A stretch of 64,000 nucleotides of DNA from Myripristis murdjan. Its lineage: Eukaryota; Chordata; Actinopteri; Holocentriformes; Holocentridae. Under the pieces are notes generated by a model. It did no database searches. It saw nothing but the letters and a program-made list of their open reading frames with translations, and was not told the DNA's origin. Position 1 is the stretch's first letter, and every line of letters starts with the position of its first letter. Below, piece after piece: positions 21,401-35,200 of this stretch. The position numbers were made by a program, and so were the translations under genes. The DNA is taken from positions 10,920,001 to 10,984,000 of the forward strand of contig NC_043981.1 in the NCBI RefSeq assembly GCF_902150065.1. The letters are read 5' to 3'.

Positions 21401-22859
21401 GAAAGGTCAGAGTTCACCGATGACAGCTTCTCCCTGTTCCTCGTTGCAAAGTAGCACCACACTGAGACAACTGACAGAAATAATTCCCATAAATCCCCAC
21501 TGTGCTTTAATCAGTTCACCATAAGGGAGAATGAACCAGATTTAAGGAAGTCCATCTTTCAGGGTAGCATTCTTGAGTGACAGGCTCACCTTTGGTTGCT
21601 TTCAGGAATACAGTAGGCAGTAAAAACATGCACTGTCATCTTTGCTGCAGAGTTATGAGATTCCAGTTTCAGCTTTTGCAACTGGAGACAGGAGGTCTCG
21701 TGGGGTTCTGGACTCCTGTGATCCAGAGCTAGGGTCTTACATGGGAATTGTGATGAGGATAAGGAAACTTCTGAAAAGTTTCTAAAAAATATAAAACTTT
21801 TCACATCTAGCTTTGAAAAGACTAGACGATTAGATTAGAGGAGATTCTGCTTGTGTACCCGACAAAACCTTTTTTTCTGCTTACATATCCATCCAGAGTG
21901 TGCTGGTACATTGTAATGATTGTAATAGTTCACAAAACCAGAAGAAAAGGAGGTCCACACTCTATTAGCTTCTTAGTTTTCTTAATTTTATTCACAAAAG
22001 GCTCACAGGCTAGGTTGAATCTGCTCCTTTTCTTCTATTTTTGTAAGTGTTGTCAGTCTATACACCAGTGCACCGGCCTTATTGGAAGAGCTTGGTGATC
22101 ATGATTTTTTCTAATGAATGTAATACTCCACTACTGGTGCAACCTAACACCCATGTTGCTAATAGAATGAATTCCATCCAGTGGTGTGAACAAGTCTGAC
22201 CAAATACCACAAAGTCTTTTCCTGTCACAAATCATAACATCAAATATATATTTTGTCTTTCATGCTGTCAGAGGACCGGTGGCAACTTTCTCTGGCTTTA
22301 GGGAATGTGTGTTTACAGTGAAGTATGCCAGGAGCAAGACGAGCAAGTGAGCGAATGTGTTTTCACAGATGAATCATGGTGGGCCACGCTGCCCTTGCAA
22401 GGTGTGTTGCCTTGGGGTATAATCTCCCATCCATCTCCAACTAAGTGTCTGGATTCTTATAAGGGCGAGGCATTCAGATGCTTTTTTCCATGCTCTATGA
22501 CAAAACAGTACTTCATGTAAAACTGGAGCTCACCCTTGTCCCCTGTAACATTAGAATTAGCTACCTGGCAACAAACAAGAACTGACAAAGCCCTGTTACC
22601 TGATTTCAACCAGCTGTCTGTGCAAAAAAAAAAAAAAAAAAAAAAGACAAATCATTATTACAGCCTGGGGCTTTCTTTTCTGCTGCTGTTTTAAATAGCA
22701 AAGCTAACAAAATAGAAACGACATTCTTTTGAAAAACAGGGGAAAAAAAACACTCATTGCTCTGTTATAAAGTAGTTCCACCCTCTATTATTTCACAGCC
22801 CAGCACCTTGATGAAGGATTTCTGCAGTGTCTGTAGCTGTCTCCCTCGCCATCCCTCCC

Positions 22860-23257
22860 TCCCACCCCACCCCCCCCTCCTTAAATGGGAGTGAGTTTGA
22901 AAGAGGGCTGGTCCTTCCTTCATTTACTCTGCTCTAGGATGGCTTGAATTTGAGCTAAGTCAGGGAGTCTAATGTGAGCTGGAATACTGAATAAACTTCT
23001 GGAAACAAGCTGCTGCTCATATTGCCATTGCCATTGTCCTTGAATGATACCAACTTGGCCTGAAGACTCAACACTAGAACCCAGCACTGGAGGAGAACAC
23101 AGTTTGATGCTCAGGACCTGGATACCTAATCTGAACCTTTATCAAGTCTGAAAAGAGAAACTCTCCCTTCTACATTTTTTTTCCCTGAATCTTATTACTG
23201 CACAAAGAGCTATCCAGACCTAAGCACATTGGAGACCTGAGTCAGCACTGCTGCATT
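22860..23257 (+). other. Predicted promoter and 5' non-coding exon of collagen XXVIII
   Basis: A C-rich tract (22861-22880) and a TTAAAT element (22881-22886) precede a stretch ending at a strong donor GTAAGT (23258-23263). The first coding exon has its own acceptor (CTTAG ending 23401), so an upstream non-coding exon is needed and this is the nearest candidate. Its 5' end is not defined by sequence alone. Confidence 0.5.
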
Positions 23258-23417
23258 GTAAGTTATGCATGTCTGACAGCCAAGTTTCAATCATGCATGC
23301 TTATTAAAGCTTGTGATATGAGAGTGTGAGTGTTTTAAGGTATTTTAATGCTGTAACCACTCTGTGACTCTTCCTCTTTTCCTTCTTTCCCCCTGTCTTA
23401 GGCCAGTGGTGGTGGTG

Positions 23418-25708
23418 ATGTCCCCCTCACTGCAATGGTTGTTGCTCCTTTGTGGACTTCAGGGTCTCTGGGCACAGGACTATGATGATGACTATGAGGA
23501 AGAGGCGGTGAGCACCAGAAGGAAGAGCAAAGTGTATTCAGGAAATGCCATTCCAAACAATGGCAGATGTAAGTCTAAATACACTGCACTAAACTGATAT
23601 TTCACAATACCGATTTATACTGTTCACATTCTCCAATGTGTGCACATCAGAGACTTGGTTTATTGGTGCTGTTGAAAATAATACATTTATCCTGATATTT
23701 TTTGTGAGGTAAAGCTGTGTGGAATCTGTGCATGTGATTAATACACTGGGGGGAAAAAAGGTGCAAAAATGCACCTTGATACTCAACAAGGACATTGCTT
23801 GAGGATGTAAACCACTTACACTGATCATATCTCGCCGGGTTTTCAGAGCCATCCATCTCCTGTGTGGCCGTTTTGCGCTCTGTTACCCACATGTTTCATT
23901 CGCTGAGAATTCTGTTTTTCCCGGGCACATTCTCTCTATGACATATTTCTGCGAAGATTAATGTGATTTATCCTCAGCGTATATTAGATCTGTGCCCTCC
24001 CTCTATTGCTGAAGGTTGATGCAGCAGGTCATGTTTCTTTTATTCCTGTGGCAAAATTAGATGTCAAGATATATGAAGTTATAACTCAGCTTAGGCTTCA
24101 TGAAATGGTGTCAGTCCAACTTCCCCTGCCTGGTGGTTCAATCTGTATATTATTTTAATCTTTCTTGAACACTATAAACATTTACTTCCTCCAAAACCGT
24201 TTTCCTTATTTTTCACCCAAGATGCACCATGTACCTGATTGTTGGGAAAACCCTCTGAGCTTTAATCAGTTGTATAGCAAGTCTTCATATTTTGCTGCAT
24301 GTGAAAACAATGAGTGATAATCAGTGCTTGGGAAAGGCCTTGACATCCTGGCAACAGCGAAGGGCAAATATATTGTATGTCGTTAATTTTTTGTAGTGTG
24401 TCATCTAGTGCAGTGAAACATCTGTATCTCAGCTTTGCTACTTGGCCACCACCTAGTAACAGCTAATATCTAGTGGTTAAATGCCAGCTGTTGTTGTATA
24501 GTTTTTATAGGAAGCAGTTGTTTATTCTTTTTGATCTGAGCAGTTATTGACGATGAATTTAGTAGTCTGAACCTGAGCCAGTCTGAGATGTGCACTTGTT
24601 TTCCAGTTTTTGGACCCTATAAACCTGACCATGACCCTTATTGACACCAGCTTGGCCATGGTTAACAGCTCATTTTAATGGCTAACCCCTCTTTCTCCTC
24701 AGCGCTCATCGATGAAGACTGCAGTCTGGAGTTAGCCTTTCTGATCGACAGCTCCGAGAGCGCCAAGGACAACCATGAACAGGAAAAGCGTTTCGCCTCA
24801 GATGTGATGGATCGTCTGCAGGGTCTCCGTCTGCAGACTGGCCGCGGCCTCAGCTCGCGTGCAGCCCTCCTCCAGTACAGCAGCCATGTTATCACTGAGC
24901 AGACGTTCAAACAGTGGAAGGGCACTGAAGACTTCAAGGCCCGAATTGCTCCCATCGTGTACATCGGTCACGGCACCTACGCCACCTATGCCATCACCAA
25001 CCTGACCCGCATCTACCTGGAGGAGTCAGGTCCCAGCACTATTAAGGTGGCCATTCTGCTCTACGATGGCATATCCCATCCCAGGAACCCAGATATCTTT
25101 TCGGCTGTGGCGGATGCCAAGAACCAAGGTGTCCGTTTCTTCACTATCGGCATCACACCTGAAGCCAATGAGCCCTCCAACATAGCCCAGCTGCGGCTGA
25201 TTGCTAGCTCACCAGCCTCTCGCTTCCTTCATAATCTGCAGGACAGAGGAATAGTGGACAAAGTCATCAAAGAGATTGTGAGTAAAAAATAAACTTTCTT
25301 GAATTTGCATCAGGTTCAATGCATGTAAAAAAAAAAAACTGCGATGGTGCCACGCGTGCCTTCAGAGATAGCTCTCTGGTTCCTCCAAGCTCTGTGTGAT
25401 GAACAGCCTTCACATAGAAACTGAAATGGGAACGTGCCTGGTGTAGTGTATTTCAAATGGGATTAGACTCCTCCCTTTTCATGAAAGCTTTATTTATTTG
25501 ACAAATCAGGTTGTTTTATACATTAATTAATTAATTTTTTGTCAGAGAGGCAATGCCGTCATCATCTGTGTCTCATTTGGAAAATCACTTTTAATCTGTG
25601 ATCTGTGATTTTGGAAATCCTTGGAAATCATGTATAGACACTTAGACTGAAGAGTAATGATTATGCATTGTGCATGGTGGGGGCAAAATATATCTCCAGC
25701 TAACACTT

Positions 25709-25749
<41 letters not shown>

Positions 25750-28251
25750 CTGTGCCTGTAACAATTTTTTGAAATTACTAGTTTGCTTAATAATTGCTAT
25801 AATTGCTTATCACTGGCAGCCAATATTTATGATATGTGGAACCTTTAAAAATGCCCAAAAAAGCAGACATGGGCCAAAAGATTCAAATATTCATGACTTT
25901 GACTCCCATGCAACCCAAGAAGCACTTCCTTTGTGCTGTCGCTAACACCTCCCGCTGCTATGATGTCTTGGGTTATTGCATCCCTGATGTACACCTGCTA
26001 CCTGCTGCCATAGTAACAAGCCTAGCCTCTTCTGTCACCATGCAAAAAATAACTTTCAAAATCAAGTCAATTTTCTCTGGCCTCTTTTGTCTCTTGTGCT
26101 GTTTTCAAGGGGTTACTGTTAACTACTTTTTTTCTGCAGAACTAATTTATCTTGCCTTGAATAATTGGGGTCATTTCCCTAAACCCTTGGTGCAAGTTAA
26201 TTAGAACATGTGTTGCACAGCAACATCTTGGAGACACAACAAGGCATTTTAGATCTGCTGACTGAAACATCTGCTCCACATTAAAGCTCTTTGTGGAAAA
26301 ATCGGGTGCAGTAGGAGAGGGAACCCGGCAAGATCATGCATGCACGCTACATAGTTCACCCAGCTCCATGCACACCACTGCAATCTGAGGCTGACTGTTG
26401 ACACAGGTGGTGCACACCAACATATGATAAGGAAGATTTGCTGTGTAGATCTCACTCTAACACTCTAAAGCACTGACTGCTTTAGTCAGACTCCCATTGG
26501 ATTTAACCTGACAACCTGCATTGTTCTGGCTTGCAAGTACCCAATTTCTACCAGTCTACAGTGAGACTTTCATCCCTCTCCGCCTTGGTATAGACAGCAT
26601 CTGTATATGATAAGTGTGTACGTCTGTCCCAGCTGAGAGCCTTTAATCTCCGGTATGCCTCCGTCTCTGGGTTTGTATTATTCCCTACAACAAGAATGAA
26701 CAGACTGTCTGTGGTGGCTTCAGACTGCCCCCCCAGCAATGTGCCTTGGACGCTCAGAGAGACTATTTCACTGACCAGTGCATGTGGTTTGTGTTTAATC
26801 TTGGTGGAATCTCGATCATTCTCCCATGTATAGAGAATGTGGCCGGCTTTCATGTTGAGAGAAAAGCAATCTGTTGGCTGAAAAACAGAGCTCTGGCAAG
26901 ATGTGAGTGTCTGTTACATGAGGAAGTTCAGGATGTGAGTCCATCAAAGCCGCACTCACTGAAATCAGGTGGAGGAGGTTGAAGGCCGTCTGACAAATGG
27001 AGTCCTGGGCCCGCTAAGAGTGAGAGAGTTTAAATGGGTGTTTGAATAGAGGGTGTTTGTGGGTCCCGTGGGGTCTCTGACGGTAATGGTGCTGACTGAA
27101 AAGTATCTTCTCTGCATTGTACATTTCGATCCTTTAATACACCTCAACAGGCCCTTTTTGTGGCCAGTGAAAACAGATGAAATGTGATAGAATTGTGTTG
27201 CTTGTAGTTGCTTTTATCTCTTGGTGAAAAATAGCTGAGCTATGATGTATGGAAGTTTCAAATCTGCAAGACCTTCATCATGCAACACTTTGAGTAAGTT
27301 GTTAATCTTACATCATCTTGACTTTCTCATCTGTTTCTTGCTCCACAGACTGAGCTGGCAGATGAAGGGGTAAGTCTCGGCTCTGCAGCTTTTTCACACA
27401 TCCTTTGATTTGTGTCTCTGAAAGGCCACTCTGATTCCGACTGTTACTTCCTTGTCTTTCAAGTGTCCCCTTGCCCTGAGCAAGTGCGCATGTGAGAAAG
27501 GCGAGAGGGGACCCAGCGGCCCGGCTGTAAGTATTCCTCCTCCCCAGTTTCAGGCCTCCTCAGCTGCACTCAATAACATTACGTCTCTTTTTTTAAAACC
27601 ACATGTATTGCTCTGATGCAGTGACAGACAGTTACTCCCAAAAATGGCTAAATGGCTCTTTTGAACCACCATAGAGTACGGCACAACCAAACAAAAGCAC
27701 CCTTGATGCTTACAGAGTAGATAATTGCAGGGTATTTCGGGGGGTTAGTAAATCGCACCGTTTGCGAAACTGTATTTCCCCGGAGCAGTGAGAGTACAAC
27801 GGATGCTTCTCATTCCTCCTGCAGTTTATTGTGAACAGGCCTAAACAGATATTTACATGAGAAATCGGTAGAATCATGTTTCTAGAACAGAAGTCAGTTG
27901 TTTGGGATTGTCTGAGGACAAAAGCACGATGGTTGAGACGTTACATGCAGCATAGATCCCGTCTGCCAACACCACTTTATCACACGAACACTTCTTTTAT
28001 TACATGGAAAAGGTCAGCCGCAATTGGCCACAGCGTTTTTGCTTTGATGTATTCGCGCAGGATGAAACGGAGTAATTATCCTCATAAACTTAATTCTCCA
28101 AACAAAAGCTGTTTCTCACATCAAGGCCAGCGGTAACACACCAACAATGATATGCGCAGACAGAGAGAGAGAGAGTTGAAAGAGGAAATACGTGCAAAGC
28201 CCAGAAAACACACGCACATGTAGAAAAATAGAGCACTTGCTAGAGTGAGCG

Positions 28252-28295
<44 letters not shown>

Positions 28296-31200
28296 TTGAA
28301 GACGCCTCTGATGTAATTGAAACATGTTGCTTCCATGATCTTCGCCGCAGGGCAAGAAGGGTCGTCCCGGAGAGGATGGAAGCCCCGGTTCAAAAGGACA
28401 GAAGGTAAATGCATATTCCTTGTAACCTTTACTTTTCTATGAAAAGTACATTACAAACCCACCACTGATGCTTGTTTTGGTGCTATCCTATGTTTTACAA
28501 TTTTACTTTCTTCCCAGGGTGAGAGCGGGCTCAGTGGACTTCCAGGTCGAGAAGGGGCAGAGGTGAGAAAAGAGTCAATTGATTTTTTTTTTAGCCCTTG
28601 AAACCGCTAACGTCGACTGATGCTAATGGGCACAATTAGCAAGCCAAGGAATGTTTTCCAGTTTGTGTCAATTTGCGTGGGAGTCATGAATGAAAAGGGG
28701 AATAAAGCGAAGCCTTGTTCTCTGGTTTGTGTGTTAATGTTTTCATTGCGGTTGGTCTACTCCTGTCTTAACGAGACTTTGTTTTGCACACACAGGGAAA
28801 GCCGGGATACAAAGGAGAGAAGGTATTGTGTGGATCTATTTGTAGAGCCTGTCAATATTTCCCTGTGCTTTTCAAAGTACAGGTTTCTCACAGGCATGCT
28901 AAATGTGGAAAAGTATGAGAAATTTAGAGGATTATGCTTTCAGACCCCATAAAGAGCTGTTAAAGGATGCATATCCCAGAAAGACTGTGCAAATATCACG
29001 GCATTTTGTTCACTGTTTTCAGCTGGTAATGTGTTTAATGAGAAGCTTGTGTACAGCTATCTCTAGTTACCTGTGAGAGAGTATAACCCTTCTTGATTTC
29101 TTATTCATGGTGGTTGGATGCCAATGCAAAATGTAAATTACATTATTCAGTGTCAAATTATATTATATTTCAACATTTCTTGGAAAGTGCACCTTGGAAG
29201 TGGCTCTCTGTATTACGTAACAGTTCTTGAGAAAACATGGAATCTGATCAGTAAGATGTCCCTGAACACTAAACTATTATCTTGTTTTTTAACAGGGGGA
29301 GAGAGGGGAATGTGGCACACCTGGAATTAAGGGAGACAGAGTACGTTGCCCTTTCATGTTATAACTGAGTTCAGTTTCTATCTCCTGTTCCTGTAAAATT
29401 ATCAAATTTCCAGTTGTTCTACTCATGGATTTAGTGCAGGAAAACTCAGTTTAGTGACATTTTTACTGGTGAAACAGAAGGTGCCCACCTTTACAGGCTT
29501 ATACATTTGATTTCGCCTTTTGCTAATCTCCAGTTAGCAGTTAATATTCTTTGCTTTGTTTTATTAAACACACTGTCGCTAATTCAGCCACAGTAAGATG
29601 AAAGTGGTCAGTGTGGATGGCCAAGGACAGTCTTTGAAATTTAGGCCTTATTTGTGACCAAACCCTGTTCCTCTCCAGGGTCCTGAGGGTCCACTTGGGG
29701 GCAGAGGAAACCGAGGACCACAGGTGAATTTGATCAATACATTTGTCTGATTTTTTTTTTTTCTTTTTATCATCAATAAAACATTGCCATCCACTTTCCC
29801 AATCTTATCATGTTAAGAGTCTGTCTGATCTCTAACCTACAATAAATGACTTTATTGACATTTATTCACAATTCAGGGTTTGCCTGGTCCACCTGGTGAT
29901 ATCGGAACTGAAGGTCCTATGGGTAAAAAAGTAAGTATTCCTCAGTCTTGATCTTTTTGAAATAAATGCATACATAGTTCTTTTAAAAAAAATCAGAGAC
30001 CTCTGCCAAGTGTTTAAGAACAAAAGGAAGCTAGAGAAGAAGTAAATTCAATTTTCTCTCCTGACTGCTCCCTCACTTATGTGCGAATGAATTCACAGTG
30101 CCATAGATTAGCCTTTCGCCTTCTCCAATCCAAATGCATTGATCAAAGGTGACCCTCGGTCCCAAATCCAGATGCATTACCGAGGGAAGCTGAGTTTTTG
30201 GTCAGATGCATCAAGTCCTTCTCCAGTGGATTGGGTCTGGTTCAAATTAAGTCTCTTTCATAGCTGTAGGAAAGGGCATCCATGTCCACGGATTTCTCGA
30301 CACAAAGGAAAGGTATAACTTGTTTCCTGAGAAGTGGCAGAATTGAAAAATGAGATGGGTTTCTTTGGAAGGGTGGCGGTGTTAGAGCTCACATAACATA
30401 TCCAAATGTTTTTATCCTTTTCAGAGGGAAAGGTCTTTTCTCTCAGACTGTGAAGCATTACCCTCACGAAGTTGACATTTGAAATGCATTTAGATTAAAT
30501 CAATTTATCATGGGCATTAATAACTTCACAAATGTCAAGTAGCCCTGCAACTGACACATTGACCAACCATACGTTTGGGCCTTTACACATTAAATAAATA
30601 CAGCATTTGTCCATACCGCCCTTGTGAAGTGCAGCGTCTGTTATTACCTTGTCAGCTTATTTGTCTATCCCCCTTTTCAAGCCCCCTCTCCCATGTTACA
30701 GGCTGCCAATTTTGCCATGAGCCCACACTCCCCGTCAAGTGTTCCCACCTTAATTATTTTGAAAGAATGTTCTTGTTGATTGTCTGACTGACTAACTATA
30801 TCAACTGAATGGCAGACTAATGTCTGGCTTTAAACACTGTCCCAACTTGCCTGAGAGGGCAGAGAGGAAAAAAAAAAAAGAAAAAGTGCCGGTATGTACC
30901 TGCTCAAAAGTCCACGCCCTCTTCACACTTAACGTCCTCCTACTGCTCACCATGGCTATAAATTATGGCCTCTATGTGAATCAGTGCATTCTTTACCAAT
31001 AAAACCTTCGAAAAGGGGACTTCTCATAAACTCCTCACCCCTCACCCAAGTGAACCGTAAAGTGTCAAAGAATAAAACAGAAACCAACAAAAACAAAGTG
31101 GCATAGGAGGAATCCTTATGAGGAAATCAAAAACAAGTTTTGGTCCTTGTCATCACAATGCCTGGGTGGCTCTAATGATGTCAGATCAGGTCCAAATGGG

Positions 31201-32198
31201 GCCTTGAACCCAGAATCCAACTAATGAAGGGTGTGTGTTTGTGTGTAACTGTGTGTCTATTTGTGCGTGTCTGTCCCTGCCTGTCTTTTATAGGGGGAAC
31301 GGGGACTTCCTGGGCCACCTGGAATCCAAGGGGAAACAGGGATCGGCCTTCCGGGACCCAAGGTGCACTTTCCCACTCCACTGTTTTGGAAAATGAACTC
31401 ATGAACACATTATTTTTCCACCTGTTGTGTCTCACCCTGTCTGCACATTCATCTCTCTCTCTCTCTCTCTGTAGGGAGATGTTGGTTTCCAGGGGCGACC
31501 AGGCCCACCGGGACCACCAGGCCTTGGGGAACCAGGATTACCAGTGAGTAGCTACTCAAGGGCTCCACCCACTCTGTTACTGTGACATAAAAAGTTACAG
31601 TACAGGTACAATTTTGTGGATCATTAACAGATTTTTATTTTACTTAGGGGCCTCAAGGGCCACAGGGGAGCCAAGGGGAGAAAGGGCCAATTGGCGAGGG
31701 TCTTCCAGGACCAAAGGTGAGCGTATTCTACGTCTCAGGGCTCACAGTTTTTCTGGGTAAGATCATACACCCCAGCCGGTTAAAAGCTTTGACCCTCTTG
31801 ACCCCATTTCATGCATGCATTTTCAGTTTGCCTACCGACCCAGTGTCCTGCACAAAAGGCTCGGTCTGGGCTCCAGATTCCAGGATGTAATGACAGGAAA
31901 TTGACAACATGTACCACTATAAGAGATGATAACACAACACAGAAGTTCCATAAATTCCCGTAGGGTAACGCGGCATGGCTCTGATTACCTCATCCCATGA
32001 CCCGGTTCATTGATCGACTCCAGCTCAGAGCAGGAGAACATGCCGGCACAGAGTAGAGATAGAAAGCCTGATATAATAGAGGAAAATACCCAGGACACCC
32101 TGAGACATGACAGCGTGGGTCGCTCAGTGAAAGACGGCTAAGGAAAGAATGAGTCCATCCGTGCATCTGTGTCCTCTCAGGATGTATGCACACATTCC

Positions 32199-32242
<44 letters not shown>

Positions 32243-35200
32243 CATGGTTACATACTCACACAGGTGCACACACACACACATGCAAATCTGTCTGCAGAGA
32301 CTAGGCTTGTTCCCTGCTACAGCTTGTCCTCTTTAAGGTGCACTATGTAAAATTGCCTAGGGTTGATAGAAGTGGAAAAACATGGAATAAATGTGTAAGC
32401 TGATGGTTGAGTCTACATGGTTCTTTCTTATTCCATGTTTTTTTTTTTTTTTTGTCACTTTAGTTTCATTTAAATCAACCATAAGCAGTTTTGAATCGTG
32501 CATATTTAATATACTTATGAAGTGGTGATTGTTTTGGATAATCTAACATACATAATACATGACAGGATCATCAGTGTTACTTTAACTCTGAGTGTAAAAA
32601 TCAGCGCCGTGCCAGAGTTTATTTAAGTCCACATCCATCAGAGTTAATTTAACACTTTTAATAGTTTTGAACAGCCACATCCACCAGAGTTCATTTAACA
32701 CTTTTAGATATTTTTGAACAGCTGCCCCACAGCCATGTCAGCTCTATCAGTGGGCAAACGACTTTCTAATCAACACTTGTCAGGTCCAAATTGTCACCGA
32801 AAAATCAACCCTTACTAGCAGTGCTGGAAAATGTGCCGTGAAATACGGAATTGCTGCCTCTAAAAGTGAATCACATTGTTTTTATAAGCCCAGGTGAGCT
32901 CAGCGTTGCGACATCAACAGGGAAGCTTTACATGAGAGAGCTCGATAGCTGCAATTCGTTTGAAATTCTTTATTTTTCCACCTCATCCCATTTATCATTT
33001 GCTGCCTTTCCTCGGTAGAAGGTGCCAGCTAGTTTCCACCTCTGCACAGAAGGAGGTGTAACCCCGACCATTTAGGAATGGCCTCGAGGGCCGCTCGTTT
33101 TCCCTCCGCACAAGATTGACCTTGAACTCGCAGATGGCGTTCTCGTTCTAAGCAGCGTTCTTCGCGCGGCGTGTCCCGACAAGCTCCAGATTCACAGGAG
33201 CTCAGCCACAATATGATCTTTTTCCACATCATTAACACCTTGGCTTGTGGGCCAAAATTAGAGATCATGGTGTTATGATAAAGAATATATATATTTTTTG
33301 TGTACAGGTACAGTATTCTCTGCCAATGAGTCTACATCTGTATCTTCGAATCTATAGTGTTTTCTTATTGTCCTTGGATGACTTCTTGAATAGAGGAAAT
33401 TTATTTTCTCAAGGGAAAGTTTACTTTTCTGCAAAATCACACCACAGGACATTGCGGCATACATCTCTCGTTGTACTTAGTGTCAACTTGGATTCCTGGT
33501 CTAATCCCTCACTGTTTTCTTTTCCCATTTTTGTGTTTCTTTAATGCTTCCAGTCAGATTTGAAGCCCCGCAATAGCATTATTGTGACTTTGAGAAACAT
33601 TCTGGTGGTTTCTGTGGATTCTGAGCCTAACAATACTGATTTGCTCGGGCTCAGCGCCAAACCCACCCTGGAAAGCTGAATGAGTTGTTTCCCAGCATCT
33701 CAGCATCTGCCGGACCCATGTTGACCCTTTGATCTCACTTTGATCTCAGAGATACAAGTCTGAGACATATCAGAACCTCACAGCACTCATCACAGTTTGT
33801 TTTACATCCTTCCTGTTGTCCGTCACTGGTACCTGTCTCTGTAAACACGATTGTCTTTCGTCAACTCGAACATCTGCCTGGCAGCGTAAACAGAAATTAA
33901 AGCGGAATGTCTTGGAACGTCTACCCAAGCCACAATCAGAAATACCACAGTTTGTCTGCTTTCTGTCATGCTAGCTGGTTGATGGTCTGCCTGTTCTGCA
34001 TTGTGCGTATTTCAGGCATATGATTTAGATATGAGATAATGTGATGGTAGTGAACAGAAAACATTTCCTATGGATGTGTCATGCCCTGAATAGGAATAGG
34101 CAGGTAGGGGAAAAAGGGGGTGAATGAATGGATGGATGTGTCACTGCCAAGAAAGTGAGATTGCATTCAATATGTAGGTGATTGTCAACTTGAATTTGTG
34201 AAATCGTGGTACTATAAAATCTTCCACAGACAATTAATGGGGCACTGACTTCTTGAGCCATAACATTTTTATGTGTATTCTTGCAACCAAATGAGGCTTG
34301 AATTTTGGTTCATACGCATTTGCAATGCTGCAAATCTAAACTTAGTTTTGGTGCAACAGCTCAATTTAGCATCTCCACAAAATCTGTGTCCCATTCACTG
34401 TCTGTGGAGCAGCCCATTTTACATCCCAGTGACATCACAAATTCAAGGATCCTCTCTTTGATTTCTAGCTTTAATCAAGGCTGGTTCAAGTTCACAAGTG
34501 TTGACTCAATCGTCACATGGAAACAACATAGCATGTGACTGATTTATAAAATATGGCCCTGTAAATTTATCCAAAATTGCAACTGAAGTGAGAATCAGTT
34601 TAACTGACAAATAACGTGGGATATGCATGTAATTTATCAGTGCTGTCCTTGTTTTTTGTCTGTTTAGTCTGAAGAGTTGCTTCACTTAACCCTCAGCAAT
34701 TTTGCATAGTGCACCTTTAATGTTTCAAAGGGCGGTCACACTTGTCTTTCGCATTCTGTTGGTTTAAATTCAAACGCATGCAAAGGTGGGAAAATGTATT
34801 TGTCTCCATCTGCTGAGAAATTTCATCTCCTCGCTCCGAAATGAAGTTCAACCCTGGTGAACTCTGACTTAAGAATTTGCACGGCTGATCAATAGCAGTC
34901 AACTTCACAGTAACACCTGTGCTGGAGCAAGCTCTAATTTTAGCAATTTCCCACCATCCAGTTCTATACAACCATGCACATTTTTTTATTTTTTGGATGA
35001 ATCAAACATAATGTAACCGCCCCCTCATGAGGCAAAGTTCACTAACTTCTCTGTGTGTCTTCTCAGGGAGAGCGAGGCTTGGAGGGGCCACGGGGGCCCA
35101 GAGGACAGCCAGGCGCTGGAATCAAAGGGGACAAGGTACAGTTCAGAGAGGCTGTAAATAAGGCGGCTGGCTGAATGGCCTTCACACAAGCATGCTGATG

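Larger units (their letters stand above)
16860..22880. other. Gene-poor intergenic region
   Basis: Between the divergent atp5f1b and collagen XXVIII genes. It contains a composite interspersed repeat (17187-17930), microsatellites (18172-18480) and poly-A/T runs (17850-17877, 21112-21134, 22625-22645). No exon with recognisable homology was seen in the remaining 4 kb or so; distant enhancers cannot be judged from sequence alone. Confidence 0.6.
31717..35066. other. Large collagen XXVIII intron (3.35 kb)
   Basis: No missed 69-bp collagen exon was seen; the helix length already agrees with the family. It contains (CA)n (32208-32235 and nearby), two copies of MITE family B (32332 and 34549) and otherwise unremarkable DNA. 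Confidence 0.6.

Noticed and set aside
25836-26204. 122-codon plus-strand ORF in collagen XXVIII intron
   Set aside because: No similarity recognised and not flanked by in-frame splice sites.
32332-34720. Single 2.4-kb transposon with TTAAAGGTGCACTATG ends
   Set aside because: Internal words match shorter copies at both ends separately, so two short MITEs are the simpler reading.
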